From Aquincola agrisoli (GTDB lineage Bacteria > Pseudomonadota > Gammaproteobacteria > Burkholderiales > Burkholderiaceae_C): 64,000 nucleotides of DNA. Shown here piece after piece: positions 46,093-54,738 of this stretch. Below the pieces are notes generated by a model, which ran no database searches, was not told where the DNA came from, and saw only the letters and a program-made list of their open reading frames with translations. Position numbers and translations under genes: made by a program. The first letter of the stretch is position 1. Every line of letters starts with the position of its first letter. The stretch is from positions 9,297 through 73,296 of the forward strand of contig NZ_JAZIBG010000041.1 of assembly GCF_036621135.1 (NCBI RefSeq), in the 5' to 3' direction.

Positions 46093-46641
46093 ATGGCCGG
46101 CCGCGTCGACCCGGTGCTCGGGTGCAACTTCCAGCTCTCGCTGACCGATGCCGCGGCCGGCACCGGCCGGCTGCTGACGACGGTCGCGCTGTCGCCGCTG
46201 GTCGCCGACCCGCTGGCCGGCTTCGCCGAATGCAGCGGCCTGGAGATGCAGCTGGAGACCGACGACTTTCCCGAGGGCGGCAACAACGGCCTCGTGCTGA
46301 AGTTCCCCAAGCGCATGAAGTACGGGGAGATCACGCTGAAGAAAGGCGTGACGAAGCGCACCGACCTCTACGACTGGTGCGCCGGCTTCGCGCAGGGCAT
46401 CGGCAGGCGCAAGGACGGCGTCATCACGCTGCGCGACGCGGAGCACCGGCCGTTCATGGTCTGGAGCTTCCGCCGCGCGCTGCCCGTCAAGTGGAGCGGA
46501 CCGTCGCTGAACGCGCAGCAGTCGCTGGTCGCGATGGAGTCGCTGACGCTGGTGCACGAGGGGCTGACGCCGCTCGGCGGCGCCGCGGCCCTGGCCAACG
46601 CGGTTGCCGGCGCGGCGGGCGCCGTCCGGAGGCTCTTCTGA
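46093..46641 (+). CDS. Tail tube protein, copy 2 (Afp5-like)
   Basis: The 182-residue protein is a second gp19-type tube subunit: LGCNFQLSLTDAAAGTG, FAECSGLEMQLETDDFPEGG, LKFPKRMKYGEITLKKGVTK, and the C-terminal VAMESLTLVHEGLTPLGG. In Afp/PVC the second tube protein (Afp5/Pvc5) forms the layer joining tube to hub, which suits its position before the LysM and hub genes. It has a longer C-terminal tail of Ala/Val residues than the first tube protein. Its stop overlaps the next start (ATGA). Confidence 0.92.
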   Translation: MAGRVDPVLGCNFQLSLTDAAAGTGRLLTTVALSPLVADPLAGFAECSGLEMQLETDDFPEGGNNGLVLKFPKRMKYGEITLKKGVTKRTDLYDWCAGFAQGIGRRKDGVITLRDAEHRPFMVWSFRRALPVKWSGPSLNAQQSLVAMESLTLVHEGLTPLGGAAALANAVAGAAGAVRRLF

Positions 46642-46850
46642 TGGACGAGACCGACCTGCGCATCGGCCAGCTCACCAGCCACGTCCAGGCCTGGGACGGC
46701 GGCGGCTGGCAGGACGCCGCGATGCTGCGCGCGCTGGCCGGCGCGCTGCTGCCGCTGGTGCGCGAGATGCTGGAACACGAGGGCCGCGTGCGCCGCGAAC
46801 TGTCGATGCACGACAGCCCGCTGGACCGGGTGACGAGGGGGACGTCATGA
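46641..46850 (+). CDS. Small Afp6-like protein
   Basis: This 69-residue acidic, mostly helical protein (LRIGQLTSHVQAWDGGGWQ, LLPLVREMLEHEGRVRREL) overlaps both neighbours by 4 bases. Its size and its place between the second tube gene and the LysM gene match Afp6/Pvc6, a small conserved eCIS protein whose role is not well defined. Identification rests on synteny rather than a diagnostic motif. Confidence 0.7.
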   Translation: MDETDLRIGQLTSHVQAWDGGGWQDAAMLRALAGALLPLVREMLEHEGRVRRELSMHDSPLDRVTRGTS

Positions 46851-47542
46851 CCATTCCGGCAAAACTCACCTTGATGGTGCAGGTCGGGCCCAACGCCTAC
46901 GAAGAGCACGTCGTCGCGTTCAACCCGACCGAGCTGACCTTCGACAAGGGCGTGCAGCTCGCCGAGATCGCGGTGCCCGGGCTCGACGCGCCGCTGTCGC
47001 AGTTCATCCGCGGCAACGCCGAGAAGCTGACGCTGGAGCTGTTCTGCGACAGCACCGAGTCGGGCATGGGCCTGGGCGCGACCTCGGTCACCGCGCAGAC
47101 CGACAAGCTGTTCCAACTCGTCAAGATCCTGCCCGAGGTGCATGCGCCGCCCATCGTCACCGTCTTCTGGCACGACGAGTTCTCCGGCAACCGGCTGCAC
47201 GACGCCTGGGGCAACAACCGGCGCACCAGCTTCACCGGCATGGCCGAGAACGTGCGCCAGCGCTTCACGCTCTTCAGCCCCGAGGGCGTGCCGCTGCGCG
47301 CGACGGTGACGCTGACGCTGCGCGAATACCGCCCGCTGGAGGAGCAGCTGCACGAGCTGAACCTCTCGTCGCCCGACCGCACGCACCGCCATCGCCTGGC
47401 CGAGGCGCAGACGCTGCCCGCGCTGGCGCAGCGCTACTGGCAGCGGCCCGGCCTGTGGCGCGAGCTGGCGCTGGCCAACGGCATCGAGGACCCGCGGCGC
47501 CTGCGCCCCGGCGTGCTGCTGACCATCCCGGCGCTGGAGTGA
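46847..47542 (+). CDS. LysM-domain baseplate protein (Afp7/gp53-like)
   Basis: The 231-residue protein matches Afp7/Pvc7: KLTLMVQVGPNAYEEHVVAF, FNPTELTFDKGVQLAEIAVPG, ELFCDSTESGMG, FWHDEFSGNRLHDAWGNNR and LFSPEGVPLRATVTLTLREY. A C-terminal LysM domain follows at about 180-231 (AEAQTLPALAQRYWQRPGLW, RLRPGVLLTIPALE). It secures the hub to the tube in the baseplate. The ATG at 46847-46849 overlaps the preceding stop. Confidence 0.93.
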   Translation: MTIPAKLTLMVQVGPNAYEEHVVAFNPTELTFDKGVQLAEIAVPGLDAPLSQFIRGNAEKLTLELFCDSTESGMGLGATSVTAQTDKLFQLVKILPEVHAPPIVTVFWHDEFSGNRLHDAWGNNRRTSFTGMAENVRQRFTLFSPEGVPLRATVTLTLREYRPLEEQLHELNLSSPDRTHRHRLAEAQTLPALAQRYWQRPGLWRELALANGIEDPRRLRPGVLLTIPALE

Positions 47543-47546
47543 GGCG

Positions 47547-48794
47547 ATGGCCACGACCGAGTTCGTCGAGCTGAAGGCCGCATCGCAGGCCAGCGCGCAG
47601 TTCCGCGTGCCGCGCTTCGAGCTGCGCATCGACGGCGTCAGCCTGCCGCGGCGGGTGCTGCGCGACGTCGTGGAGCTGACCTACCGCGACAAGATCGAGG
47701 AAATCGACGGCTTCGAGCTGGTCGTCGCCAACTGGGACGGCGAGCGCCGCCGCCACCGCTACATCGGCTCGGAGACCGCGGCCAGCGCCGCCGACCCCGA
47801 CCTGCACGAGCTGGAGACGCTGTTCGAGCCCTGCGGCAAGACGGTGACGCTGGCGATGGGCTACGTCGACGAGCTGCAGCCGATGCTGGTGGGCAACTTC
47901 GTGACGATGGAGCCGCACTTCGCGCCCGGCCAGGCCTCGACGCTGGCGGTGCGCGGGCTCAACCGCCTGCACCGCATGCGCCGCGCGAAGTACGACGGCC
48001 AGTGGCCGGGCGCGAAAAACGCGAAGGCGCTCACCGACAGCGAGATCGCGAAGACCTTCGACGGCCTGGTCGACCCGAAGTGGCGCGGCCAGGGCAACGA
48101 CGCGCGCCGCATCCCGATGCCGGTGGTCATCGACCCCTCGGTGGTGAAGGACGAGCCCCGCCTGCCCTACGTGGCGCAGAAGAACGAGTACGACATCGAC
48201 TTCCTGTGGCGGCGTGCGCGGCTGCGCGGCTACGTCGTCGAGGTGCGCCCGGCCGATGCCGAGCACAAGACCGAGCACCTGTACTTCGGGCCCAGCAGCC
48301 GCGCCCCCGCGCCCTACCGGCTCAAGTGGGGCGCAGGGCTGCTGGAGGCCAAGGTCACGCTGACGACGGCCAACCAGGTGAAGAAGGTCACCGTGCACGG
48401 CTGGGATCGCCACCGCCAGAAGCCGATCGTCGAAAGCGCCGACTGGAGCGACCCCAAGCTCAAGCGCCTGAACCCGAAGCTGCGCGAGATCGTCGAGCGC
48501 TGCGACCCGCGCGAGGAACGTGTGGTCACGCAGCCGGTGTTCACGAAGGACGATGCGCGCGCGCTCGCACGCGACCTGCTGCTCGGCCGCGCGCAGGACT
48601 TGGTCAAGCTCAGCGGCAGCGTGGTCGGCCTGCCGCGGCTGCGCGCCGGCTCGCGGGTGCTGATCGAGGGCATCGGCGCCCGGCTGTCGGGCGAGTACTT
48701 CGTCACCGAGACCACGCACACCCTGGGCCCCGCGGGCTACCTGACGCGCTTCGTCGCGCGGCGCGAGGACCCTGACACCGGCCTGCGCATCTGA
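47547..48794 (+). CDS. Baseplate hub protein (gpD/gp27-like)
   Basis: The 415-residue protein is a phage late-control-D/gp27-type hub: PRFELRIDGVSLPRRVLRDV, VELTYRDKIEEIDGFELVVAN, VTLAMGYVDELQPMLVGN, FLWRRARLRGYVVEV and, near the end, LIEGIGARLSGEYFVTETTH. Trimers form the centre of the baseplate and seat the spike. In Afp and PVC the hub and spike are fused in one protein (Afp8); here they are separate genes 15 bases apart. Confidence 0.92.
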   Translation: MATTEFVELKAASQASAQFRVPRFELRIDGVSLPRRVLRDVVELTYRDKIEEIDGFELVVANWDGERRRHRYIGSETAASAADPDLHELETLFEPCGKTVTLAMGYVDELQPMLVGNFVTMEPHFAPGQASTLAVRGLNRLHRMRRAKYDGQWPGAKNAKALTDSEIAKTFDGLVDPKWRGQGNDARRIPMPVVIDPSVVKDEPRLPYVAQKNEYDIDFLWRRARLRGYVVEVRPADAEHKTEHLYFGPSSRAPAPYRLKWGAGLLEAKVTLTTANQVKKVTVHGWDRHRQKPIVESADWSDPKLKRLNPKLREIVERCDPREERVVTQPVFTKDDARALARDLLLGRAQDLVKLSGSVVGLPRLRAGSRVLIEGIGARLSGEYFVTETTHTLGPAGYLTRFVARREDPDTGLRI

Positions 48795-48809
48795 CAGGAG
48801 CGACACACC

Positions 48810-49316
48810 ATGCAACAGCAGCAGAACGGCGGGATCACGGTGGCGCGCGTGCACGCGGTCGGCGAGGGCGAGCACCTCGGCTGCGTGCAGGTGCAGCTGG
48901 CCTGGGAGGAGCAGCCGCGCCGCCAGTGGCTCGCGGTCGCCTCGCCGATGGCCGGCGCCGAGCGCGGCTGGTTCGTGATGCCGGTGGTGGGCGACGAGGT
49001 CATCGTCGCCTTCGACCAGGCGCAGTTCGACCACGGCTACGTCATCGGCTTCCTGTGGAACCGCCAGCACAAGCCGCCCTCGGAAGACCCGCGCCAGCGC
49101 ATCTTCCGCTCGCAGAACGGGCACTGCATCCGCTTCATCGACGCGCCGGAGAAGGACGGCGACAAGGGCCAGCTCGTGATCGAGGACGCGAGCCGCAACA
49201 CCATCGTCTTCGCCAACTCGCACATCACGATCACCGCGCGCGGCCTGGTCGCGATCGACGCGCCGGCCGTGACGATCCTCGGCCGGCCGGTGCGCCAGGT
49301 GGGGCCGCCGATCTGA
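48810..49316 (+). CDS. Baseplate spike protein (gpV/gp5 OB-fold)
   Basis: The 168-residue protein has the OB-fold of gpV/gp5/VgrG spikes (GEGEHLGCVQVQLAWEEQP, WLAVASPMAGAERGWFVMPVVGDEVIVAFDQ, YVIGFLWNRQHKPPSEDP). A short beta-helix-like tail follows (LVIEDASRNTIVF, HITITARGLVAIDAPA). It is the membrane-puncturing needle. It carries no PAAR motif. The ATG is at 48810. Confidence 0.92.
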   Translation: MQQQQNGGITVARVHAVGEGEHLGCVQVQLAWEEQPRRQWLAVASPMAGAERGWFVMPVVGDEVIVAFDQAQFDHGYVIGFLWNRQHKPPSEDPRQRIFRSQNGHCIRFIDAPEKDGDKGQLVIEDASRNTIVFANSHITITARGLVAIDAPAVTILGRPVRQVGPPI

Positions 49317-49331
49317 CGCGGGGTGCACACG

Positions 49332-50105
49332 ATGGCCACCAAGACGCTCGAGATCCCGCTGCCGCCGCACGTCAAGGCGCGGATCGCGCAGCCGGTGTGC
49401 ATCCCGATGCCCAAGCCGGGCAAGGTGTCGATCACGCTGCCCTTCGGCGGCGCGACGATCCAGGCCTTCAACGACATCACCAAGGGCATCCCCGACGACT
49501 GCTCGCTGAGCTTCTCGCTGGCGATGCAGATCGGGCCGGTGCTCGCCAACATGAAGTGCCTGATCGAGGCGCTGCGCGTGGTGGAGCCGCTGGTCACGCT
49601 GATCACCGCGCTCGGCAAGGCCGACCTGGTCGCGATCGGGCAGGCGCTGCCCAAGTTCGTCGACGCCGTGCCGCCGCTGGTCGAGTGCATCACGAAGTTC
49701 TTCCTCGGCGTGCCGCTGTTCCTGCGCGACCTGCTGCTGCTGCTGGCCAAGCTGCTGCGCTGCGTGGTGGCCTCGCTCAAGAGCGCGCTCAACGTGATGT
49801 CCGGCCTGCAGCTGCAGATCCGGTCCGCCGAGGCCGAGGGCAACACGGCGCTGCTGGCCGCGCTCGAATGCGCGCAGCAGCAGGCGCAGGCCTCGGCCGA
49901 CCACGCGATGTCGGCGATCGACCCGCTGCTCGTGCTGCTGTCGCTGGCCGAGCCGCTGTTCGGGCTGGCCGGCGTCGATCCGATCCAGACGCCGCAGCTC
50001 GCGAGCGACGGCTCGCTCGAGAGCCTGCAGGCCGTCGTCGACGTGCTGGGCACGCTGGCGACGACGCTGCAGACCGTCGCGGAAGCGATCCCCGGTGGAG
50101 GCTGA
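49332..50105 (+). CDS. Helical hydrophobic protein between spike and gp25, unknown
   Basis: The 257-residue protein is not one I recognise. Its N-terminal 60 residues are proline-rich and strand-like (IPMPKPGKVSITLPFGGATI). The rest is long hydrophobic helix (VEPLVTLITALGK, VPLFLRDLLLLLAKLLRCVV, IDPLLVLLSLAEPLFGLAG) separated by an amphipathic Ala/Gln stretch. It occupies the slot where other eCIS carry a PAAR-tip or baseplate accessory protein. It could line the conduit, occupy the spike, or be a membrane-acting effector. The preferred ATG is 49332; a GTG three codons earlier is possible. Its stop is 1 base from the gp25 ATG. Confidence 0.75.
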   Translation: MATKTLEIPLPPHVKARIAQPVCIPMPKPGKVSITLPFGGATIQAFNDITKGIPDDCSLSFSLAMQIGPVLANMKCLIEALRVVEPLVTLITALGKADLVAIGQALPKFVDAVPPLVECITKFFLGVPLFLRDLLLLLAKLLRCVVASLKSALNVMSGLQLQIRSAEAEGNTALLAALECAQQQAQASADHAMSAIDPLLVLLSLAEPLFGLAGVDPIQTPQLASDGSLESLQAVVDVLGTLATTLQTVAEAIPGGG

Positions 50106-50106
50106 G

Positions 50107-50502
50107 ATGCGCGACGACTTCCTCGGCTGCGGCCTGGCGTTCCCCTTGCGGGTCGACGCCGCCGGCCGGCTCGCGAGCGCCGCCGGCGAGGCGCGGGTGG
50201 AGGACGCGATCCACCTCGTGCTGTCGACACGCCCGGGCGAGCGCGTGATGCTGCCCGGCTTTGGCTGCGCGGTGCACGACCTCGTCTATGCGCCGAACAA
50301 CGCCGCCACGCGCACGCGGGCGGTCGATGCGGTGCGGCGCGCGCTGACGCAGCTGGAGGCGCGCATCGACGTGCTCGACGTGCGCGCCGACACCAGCCCC
50401 GGCGAGCCGAACCTGCTGCTGCTGCGCGTCGACTACCGGTTGCGCGCGAACAACGCGGTGGGCAACCTCGTCTACCCGTTCTTCCTGCTCGAGGCGGCCT
50501 GA
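50107..50502 (+). CDS. Baseplate wedge protein gp25-like (Afp9)
   Basis: The 131-residue protein has the gp25/GPW lysozyme-like fold: GLAFPLRVDAAGRLASA, DAIHLVLSTRPGERVMLPGF, GCAVHDLVYAPNNAAT and the C-terminal DYRLRANNAVGNLVYPFFL. The conserved RPGER motif is intact. GGAGG six bases upstream supports ATG 50107 over an earlier GTG. gp25 links the wedge to the sheath and is common to phage tails, T6SS and eCIS. Confidence 0.95.
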   Translation: MRDDFLGCGLAFPLRVDAAGRLASAAGEARVEDAIHLVLSTRPGERVMLPGFGCAVHDLVYAPNNAATRTRAVDAVRRALTQLEARIDVLDVRADTSPGEPNLLLLRVDYRLRANNAVGNLVYPFFLLEAA

Positions 50503-50514
50503 AGGGAGAGCACG

Positions 50515-52509
50515 ATGCCGCTCGCCGACCACCTGCCCGTCATCGACGACCGCCGGCACGCCGACCTCGTCGCCGAGGCGCGTGCGCGCATCCCGCGCTA
50601 CACGCCCGAATGGACCGACCTCAACGACAACGAGCCCGGCATGGCCGTGGTGCAGCTGATGGCCTGGCTGGCCGAGATGCTGCTCTTCCGCCTGGGCCAG
50701 GTGCCGCAGCTCAACCGCGTGAAGTTCCTGGCGCTGATCGGCATGCGCCTGTCGCCGGCACGCGCGGCCTCGGCCGAGGTCGGCTTCGGCACCGTGGCCG
50801 GCTTCCCCGAGCCGACGGTGATCGTGCCGCTGCACACGCAGGTCGCCGCCGAGCCGCCGGGCGGCGGCGCGCCGGTGGTCTTCGAGACCGAGGCGCCGCT
50901 GGTCGCGATCACCGCCGCGCTGGACGCCGTGCTGCTCGACAGCGGCTTCGAGCTGGTCGACGCCAGCGCCGCCAATGCCGATGCCGAGACCGGCTTCGCG
51001 CCCTTCGGCCGCACCCCGCGCGCCGGCGCTGCGCTGATGCTCGGCTTCACGTCCGACCTGCCCTTCCCCGCCGGCGTGCTCGACCTCGCGTTCTTCGTGC
51101 AGCCGCCGCGGGGCGGCCGCGGCCGGGCCCCGCGGGTGGTGCCCGGCGGCAGCGTCGCGCCGCGGGCGCCGGCGACGCTGGCCTGGGAGCACTGGAACGG
51201 CAGCGAGTGGGTGCCGCTGGACCTGCTCGACGACGGCACGCTGGCCTTCACGCGCAGCGGCCACGTGCGGCTGCAGCTGCCCACGGCCCAGGCGCCGGCC
51301 GGCGTGCCGGAGCCGGCCGTGATGGGCGGCACCGCCGGCGCGCGCTACTGGCTGCGCGCGCGGCTCGCCGCCGGCGCGTACACCACCGGCCCGGTGCTCG
51401 CCGCGGTGCGCACGAACACCGTCGCGGTGCGGCAGGCGCAGAGCGTGGACGGCGAGATCCTCGGCCGCGCCACGGGGCTCGACGACCAGGTCTACCGCCT
51501 CGCCAATGCGCCGGTGCTCGCCGGCAGCCTGGTGCTGCAGGTCGACGAGGGCCCGGGCTTCGAGACCTGGACCGAGGTGGACGACTTCTACGCGTCCGGC
51601 CCCGAGGACCGCCACTACGTGCTCGACCGCAGCACCGGGGACGTGCGCTTCGGCCGGGGCGCGGCGCTGAGGGTGCCGATGGCCAACCCCAACCGGCCGT
51701 CGAACGTGCTGGCGCTCGCCTACCGCTTCGGCGGCGGCGCGGCCGGCAACGTGCCCGCCGGCGCCATCAACGCGCTGCGCGCCTCGGTGCCGGGCATCGA
51801 TGCCGACGCGGTGGCGAACCTGCAGCCCGCCGGCGGCGGCACCGACGAGGAAACGCTCGAAGCCGCCGAGGAACGGGCGCAGCAGCAGCTCAAGAGCCGC
51901 GAGCGCGCGGTCACCGCGGAAGACTTCGAGCTGCACGCGAAGGCGGCGGGCGCGGCGCGCGCGCAGTCGCTGCCGCTGGTGCATCCCGACTTCCCGGGCC
52001 TGCAGGTGCCGGGCGTCGTCAGCGTCGTCGTGGTGCCGCCGGCAGCGCAGGCCGATCCGCTGGCCGACCCCGCGCCCCTGCCTACCGAGGCGCTGCTGCG
52101 CGACGTGTGCGCCGAACTCGACGCGCGGCGCCTCCTGACCACCGAGCTGTACGTGGTCGCGCCGCGCTACCGCGAGGTGGTGGTCGCGGCGACCCTGTCG
52201 TGCCGCGCGGGCGTCGACCTCGCGTCGGTCAAGCAGCAGGCGCTGGTGGCGCTGCAGCGCTGGTTCCACCCGCTGGTCGGCGGCGACGACGCGACGGCGG
52301 ACGACGACGGCGCGGGCTGGCCCTTCGGCGGCGACATCTACCACTCGGCGCTGGTGCAGCGGCTGCTGCTGCCGGGCGTGCGCCGGGTCAACGATGTGCG
52401 GCTGTGGATCGACGGCGTCGAGCAGCCGGCCTGCAGCGATGTGGCGCTGGACGACGGCGTGCTGCTCGCCAGCGGCGCGCACCAGCTCACGATGGTGGCC
52501 GAGCGATGA
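50515..52509 (+). CDS. Baseplate J/gp6-like wedge protein (Afp11-like)
   Basis: The 664-residue protein is a putative baseplate assembly protein of the gpJ/gp6 class: PRYTPEWTDLNDNEPGMAVV near the N-terminus, MAWLAEMLLFRLGQVPQLNR, WEHWNGSEWVPLDLLDDGT, AYRFGGGAAGNVPAGAIN, the block LKSRERAVTAEDFELHAKAA, and VVVAATLSCRAGVDLASVK. It forms the peripheral ring of the baseplate. Its last codon overlaps the next gene's start (ATGA). Confidence 0.93.
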   Translation: MPLADHLPVIDDRRHADLVAEARARIPRYTPEWTDLNDNEPGMAVVQLMAWLAEMLLFRLGQVPQLNRVKFLALIGMRLSPARAASAEVGFGTVAGFPEPTVIVPLHTQVAAEPPGGGAPVVFETEAPLVAITAALDAVLLDSGFELVDASAANADAETGFAPFGRTPRAGAALMLGFTSDLPFPAGVLDLAFFVQPPRGGRGRAPRVVPGGSVAPRAPATLAWEHWNGSEWVPLDLLDDGTLAFTRSGHVRLQLPTAQAPAGVPEPAVMGGTAGARYWLRARLAAGAYTTGPVLAAVRTNTVAVRQAQSVDGEILGRATGLDDQVYRLANAPVLAGSLVLQVDEGPGFETWTEVDDFYASGPEDRHYVLDRSTGDVRFGRGAALRVPMANPNRPSNVLALAYRFGGGAAGNVPAGAINALRASVPGIDADAVANLQPAGGGTDEETLEAAEERAQQQLKSRERAVTAEDFELHAKAAGAARAQSLPLVHPDFPGLQVPGVVSVVVVPPAAQADPLADPAPLPTEALLRDVCAELDARRLLTTELYVVAPRYREVVVAATLSCRAGVDLASVKQQALVALQRWFHPLVGGDDATADDDGAGWPFGGDIYHSALVQRLLLPGVRRVNDVRLWIDGVEQPACSDVALDDGVLLASGAHQLTMVAER

Positions 52510-54722
52510 ACGCGCGCTACCTGCCCCCGGTGGCCCGTGCGCCGCACGACCCGCGCACGCGGGTGCTCGATGCGCGCCTGGGCTGGGCGCCGCTCGCGCT
52601 CGCCGGCCTCACCGGCGGCGTCGCGCCGTCGGCCGAGGACGGCGCGCTCGCGCTGGCCGCCCTGCCCGGCAGCGGCCGCCTGCTCGCCGAGCCCGGCGGC
52701 AGCTTCGGCGGCCTCGTGCCGCCGCGGCACGTCGCGTGGCTGGCCGACGGCACGCTGGCGCTGCTCGACGCCGCGCACGGCCGGCTGCTGCGGCTGGACC
52801 GCTGCGGCTGCCGCTTCGCGCCCTGGCCGTGCCTCGAGCCCGACGGCCTGCGGGTGCCGGCCGGCGCCACCGGGCTGGGCGCCGGCTGCGGCCTGCTGTA
52901 CGTGGCCGCGCCGCCGCTGGCGCGTGTCGTCGTGCTCGATGCGTCGAACGGCGCGCTGCGCGCCGCCTGGCCTTCGCCGCCGGGCGCGCCGCCGTGGGCG
53001 CCGGTGCATGCGCTGCCGCTCGAGCACGGCGGCCTGGTCGCGGTGGCCGATGCCGCGCGGGGCGGGGTGCACCTGTGCAGCCGGCGCGGCCGTGCGCTGC
53101 GCTTCATCGGCGGGCTGGGCGCCGTGCGCGCCCTGGCCGTGGATGCCCAGGGCCGGCTCTGCGTGCAGCGCGACGGCGAGGCGGCCGTGCTGCTGGTCGA
53201 CGTCGCCGCCGGGACGGTCGTGGGCACGGCCGAGCGGCCCGCCGAACTCGCCCGCCGGTTCGCGCCGCTGCCCTTCGCCACCCATCCCGGCGGCTCGATC
53301 GACATCGCCCCGCTGTGCGAGCCGCCCGCGGCGGCGCCGCGCTGGGTCGGCCCCGACGGCGCGCCGCTGGCAGCGCCGCCGCCGCCCGCGCTGCCGGCCT
53401 ACCCGGCCGCCGGCACCTGGCTGTCGGGCCCGCTGGACAGCGGCGAGGACGGCGGCACCTGGGACCGCGTCGAGCTGCTCGCGAGCCTGCCCGCCGGCAC
53501 GCGGCTGCACATCGCCTTCGCCGCCGACGACGCGCTGCTGACCGACGCCGAACTCGCCGAGCCGTCGCGCTGGCACCCGGCCGGCGAATGGCGGCGCCCG
53601 GGCGGCGAGTCCGACCTGGCCTGCGCGCGCGCGGACTGGATGCTGCACCACTGCACCGGCCGCCACGGCTGGCTGCGGCTCGCGCTGGCGGGCGACACAC
53701 GCTCGACGCCGCGGGTGCACCGCATGCAGGTCGACGGCCTGCGCACCAGCCTGCGCCGCTACCTGCCGGCCGTCTTCGGCGCGGACCCGGTGGCCGCCGA
53801 GTTCAGCGACCGCTGGCTGGCGATCTTCGACCGCACGCTGCGCGACATCGAGGCGCAGGTCGACACGCAGGCCCGGTTCTTCGATCCGCTGGCCGCCCCG
53901 GCGGCCCCCGAGGTCGACACGCGCCACGACTTCCTGCGCTGGCTCGCGGCCTGGGTCGGCGTGGCGCTGCCCGCGGGCTGGCCGCTCGCGCGGCAGCGGC
54001 AGGTGCTGGCGTCGGCGCCGCGGCTGTATGCCTGGCGCGGCACGCCCGCGGGCCTGGCCGCCGCGCTCTCGCTGCTGCTGGGGCTCGACCGCTGGGCCGG
54101 CCATGCGCCCGCGCCGGCCGGCTGCGTGCCCTGCCCCACCGGCCGCCGCGCCGATGCCGCGCCGCGCTGGCGGCCGCCCCGGCTGGTGCTGGAGCACTAC
54201 CGGCTGCGCCGCTGGATGGCGGCCGGGCACGCCCGCCTGTCCGACGCCGCGAAGCTCTGGGGCGACCGCATCGTCAACCGCAGCCGGCTCGAGGCCGGGC
54301 ACACGCTGGAGGCCGGCGGCGGCAGCGGCGGCGCCCGCCTGGGCGTCACGCAGCTGCTGACGATGCAGGACCCGCTGCGCGACCCCTTCCACGTGCACGC
54401 GCACCGGCTCTCGGTCTTCGTGCCGGCCGGCTGCATCGCCGCGCCGGGGCGCGAGGCGGCGCTCGCGCGTTTCATCGCCGCCGAGGTGCCGGCGCATGCC
54501 GAGGCCCGGCTCGTCGTCGTGCACCCGCGCATGCGCGTCGGCGTGCAGTCGTCGATCGGGCTCGATGCCGTGATCGGCCTGCGCACGCGCCCCCCGGTGC
54601 TCGGCGACGCCTCGGCGCCGCTGGGCCGGGCCACCGTCCTGCCCGCGGCCGGCAGCCCGCGCACCGAGCCGCCCCGCGGCGCCGGCCGCGTGCGCGTCGG
54701 CCAGTCGACCGTCATCCGCTGA
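52506..54722 (+). CDS. Tail protein I (Afp12-like) with N-terminal propeller-like domain
   Basis: The 738-residue protein has a C-terminal gpI-type wedge domain: RRYLPAVFGADPVAAEFSDR, DIEAQVDTQARFFDPLAAP, FLRWLAAWVGVALPAGWPLA, RLYAWRGTPAGLAAALSLLL and RVGVQSSIGLDAVI. The N-terminal approximately 330 residues have repeated strand patterns of an NHL or beta-propeller kind (AWLADGTLALLDAAHGRLLR, RALAVDAQGRLCVQRDGEAA), with a Cys pair in LDRCGCRFAPWPCLEP. Family members with this TIGR02242 C-terminus often have such extensions. The propeller may present a ligand-binding surface at the baseplate rim. Confidence 0.85.
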   Translation: MNARYLPPVARAPHDPRTRVLDARLGWAPLALAGLTGGVAPSAEDGALALAALPGSGRLLAEPGGSFGGLVPPRHVAWLADGTLALLDAAHGRLLRLDRCGCRFAPWPCLEPDGLRVPAGATGLGAGCGLLYVAAPPLARVVVLDASNGALRAAWPSPPGAPPWAPVHALPLEHGGLVAVADAARGGVHLCSRRGRALRFIGGLGAVRALAVDAQGRLCVQRDGEAAVLLVDVAAGTVVGTAERPAELARRFAPLPFATHPGGSIDIAPLCEPPAAAPRWVGPDGAPLAAPPPPALPAYPAAGTWLSGPLDSGEDGGTWDRVELLASLPAGTRLHIAFAADDALLTDAELAEPSRWHPAGEWRRPGGESDLACARADWMLHHCTGRHGWLRLALAGDTRSTPRVHRMQVDGLRTSLRRYLPAVFGADPVAAEFSDRWLAIFDRTLRDIEAQVDTQARFFDPLAAPAAPEVDTRHDFLRWLAAWVGVALPAGWPLARQRQVLASAPRLYAWRGTPAGLAAALSLLLGLDRWAGHAPAPAGCVPCPTGRRADAAPRWRPPRLVLEHYRLRRWMAAGHARLSDAAKLWGDRIVNRSRLEAGHTLEAGGGSGGARLGVTQLLTMQDPLRDPFHVHAHRLSVFVPAGCIAAPGREAALARFIAAEVPAHAEARLVVVHPRMRVGVQSSIGLDAVIGLRTRPPVLGDASAPLGRATVLPAAGSPRTEPPRGAGRVRVGQSTVIR

Positions 54723-54738
54723 ATCCGGAGGCCACGCC

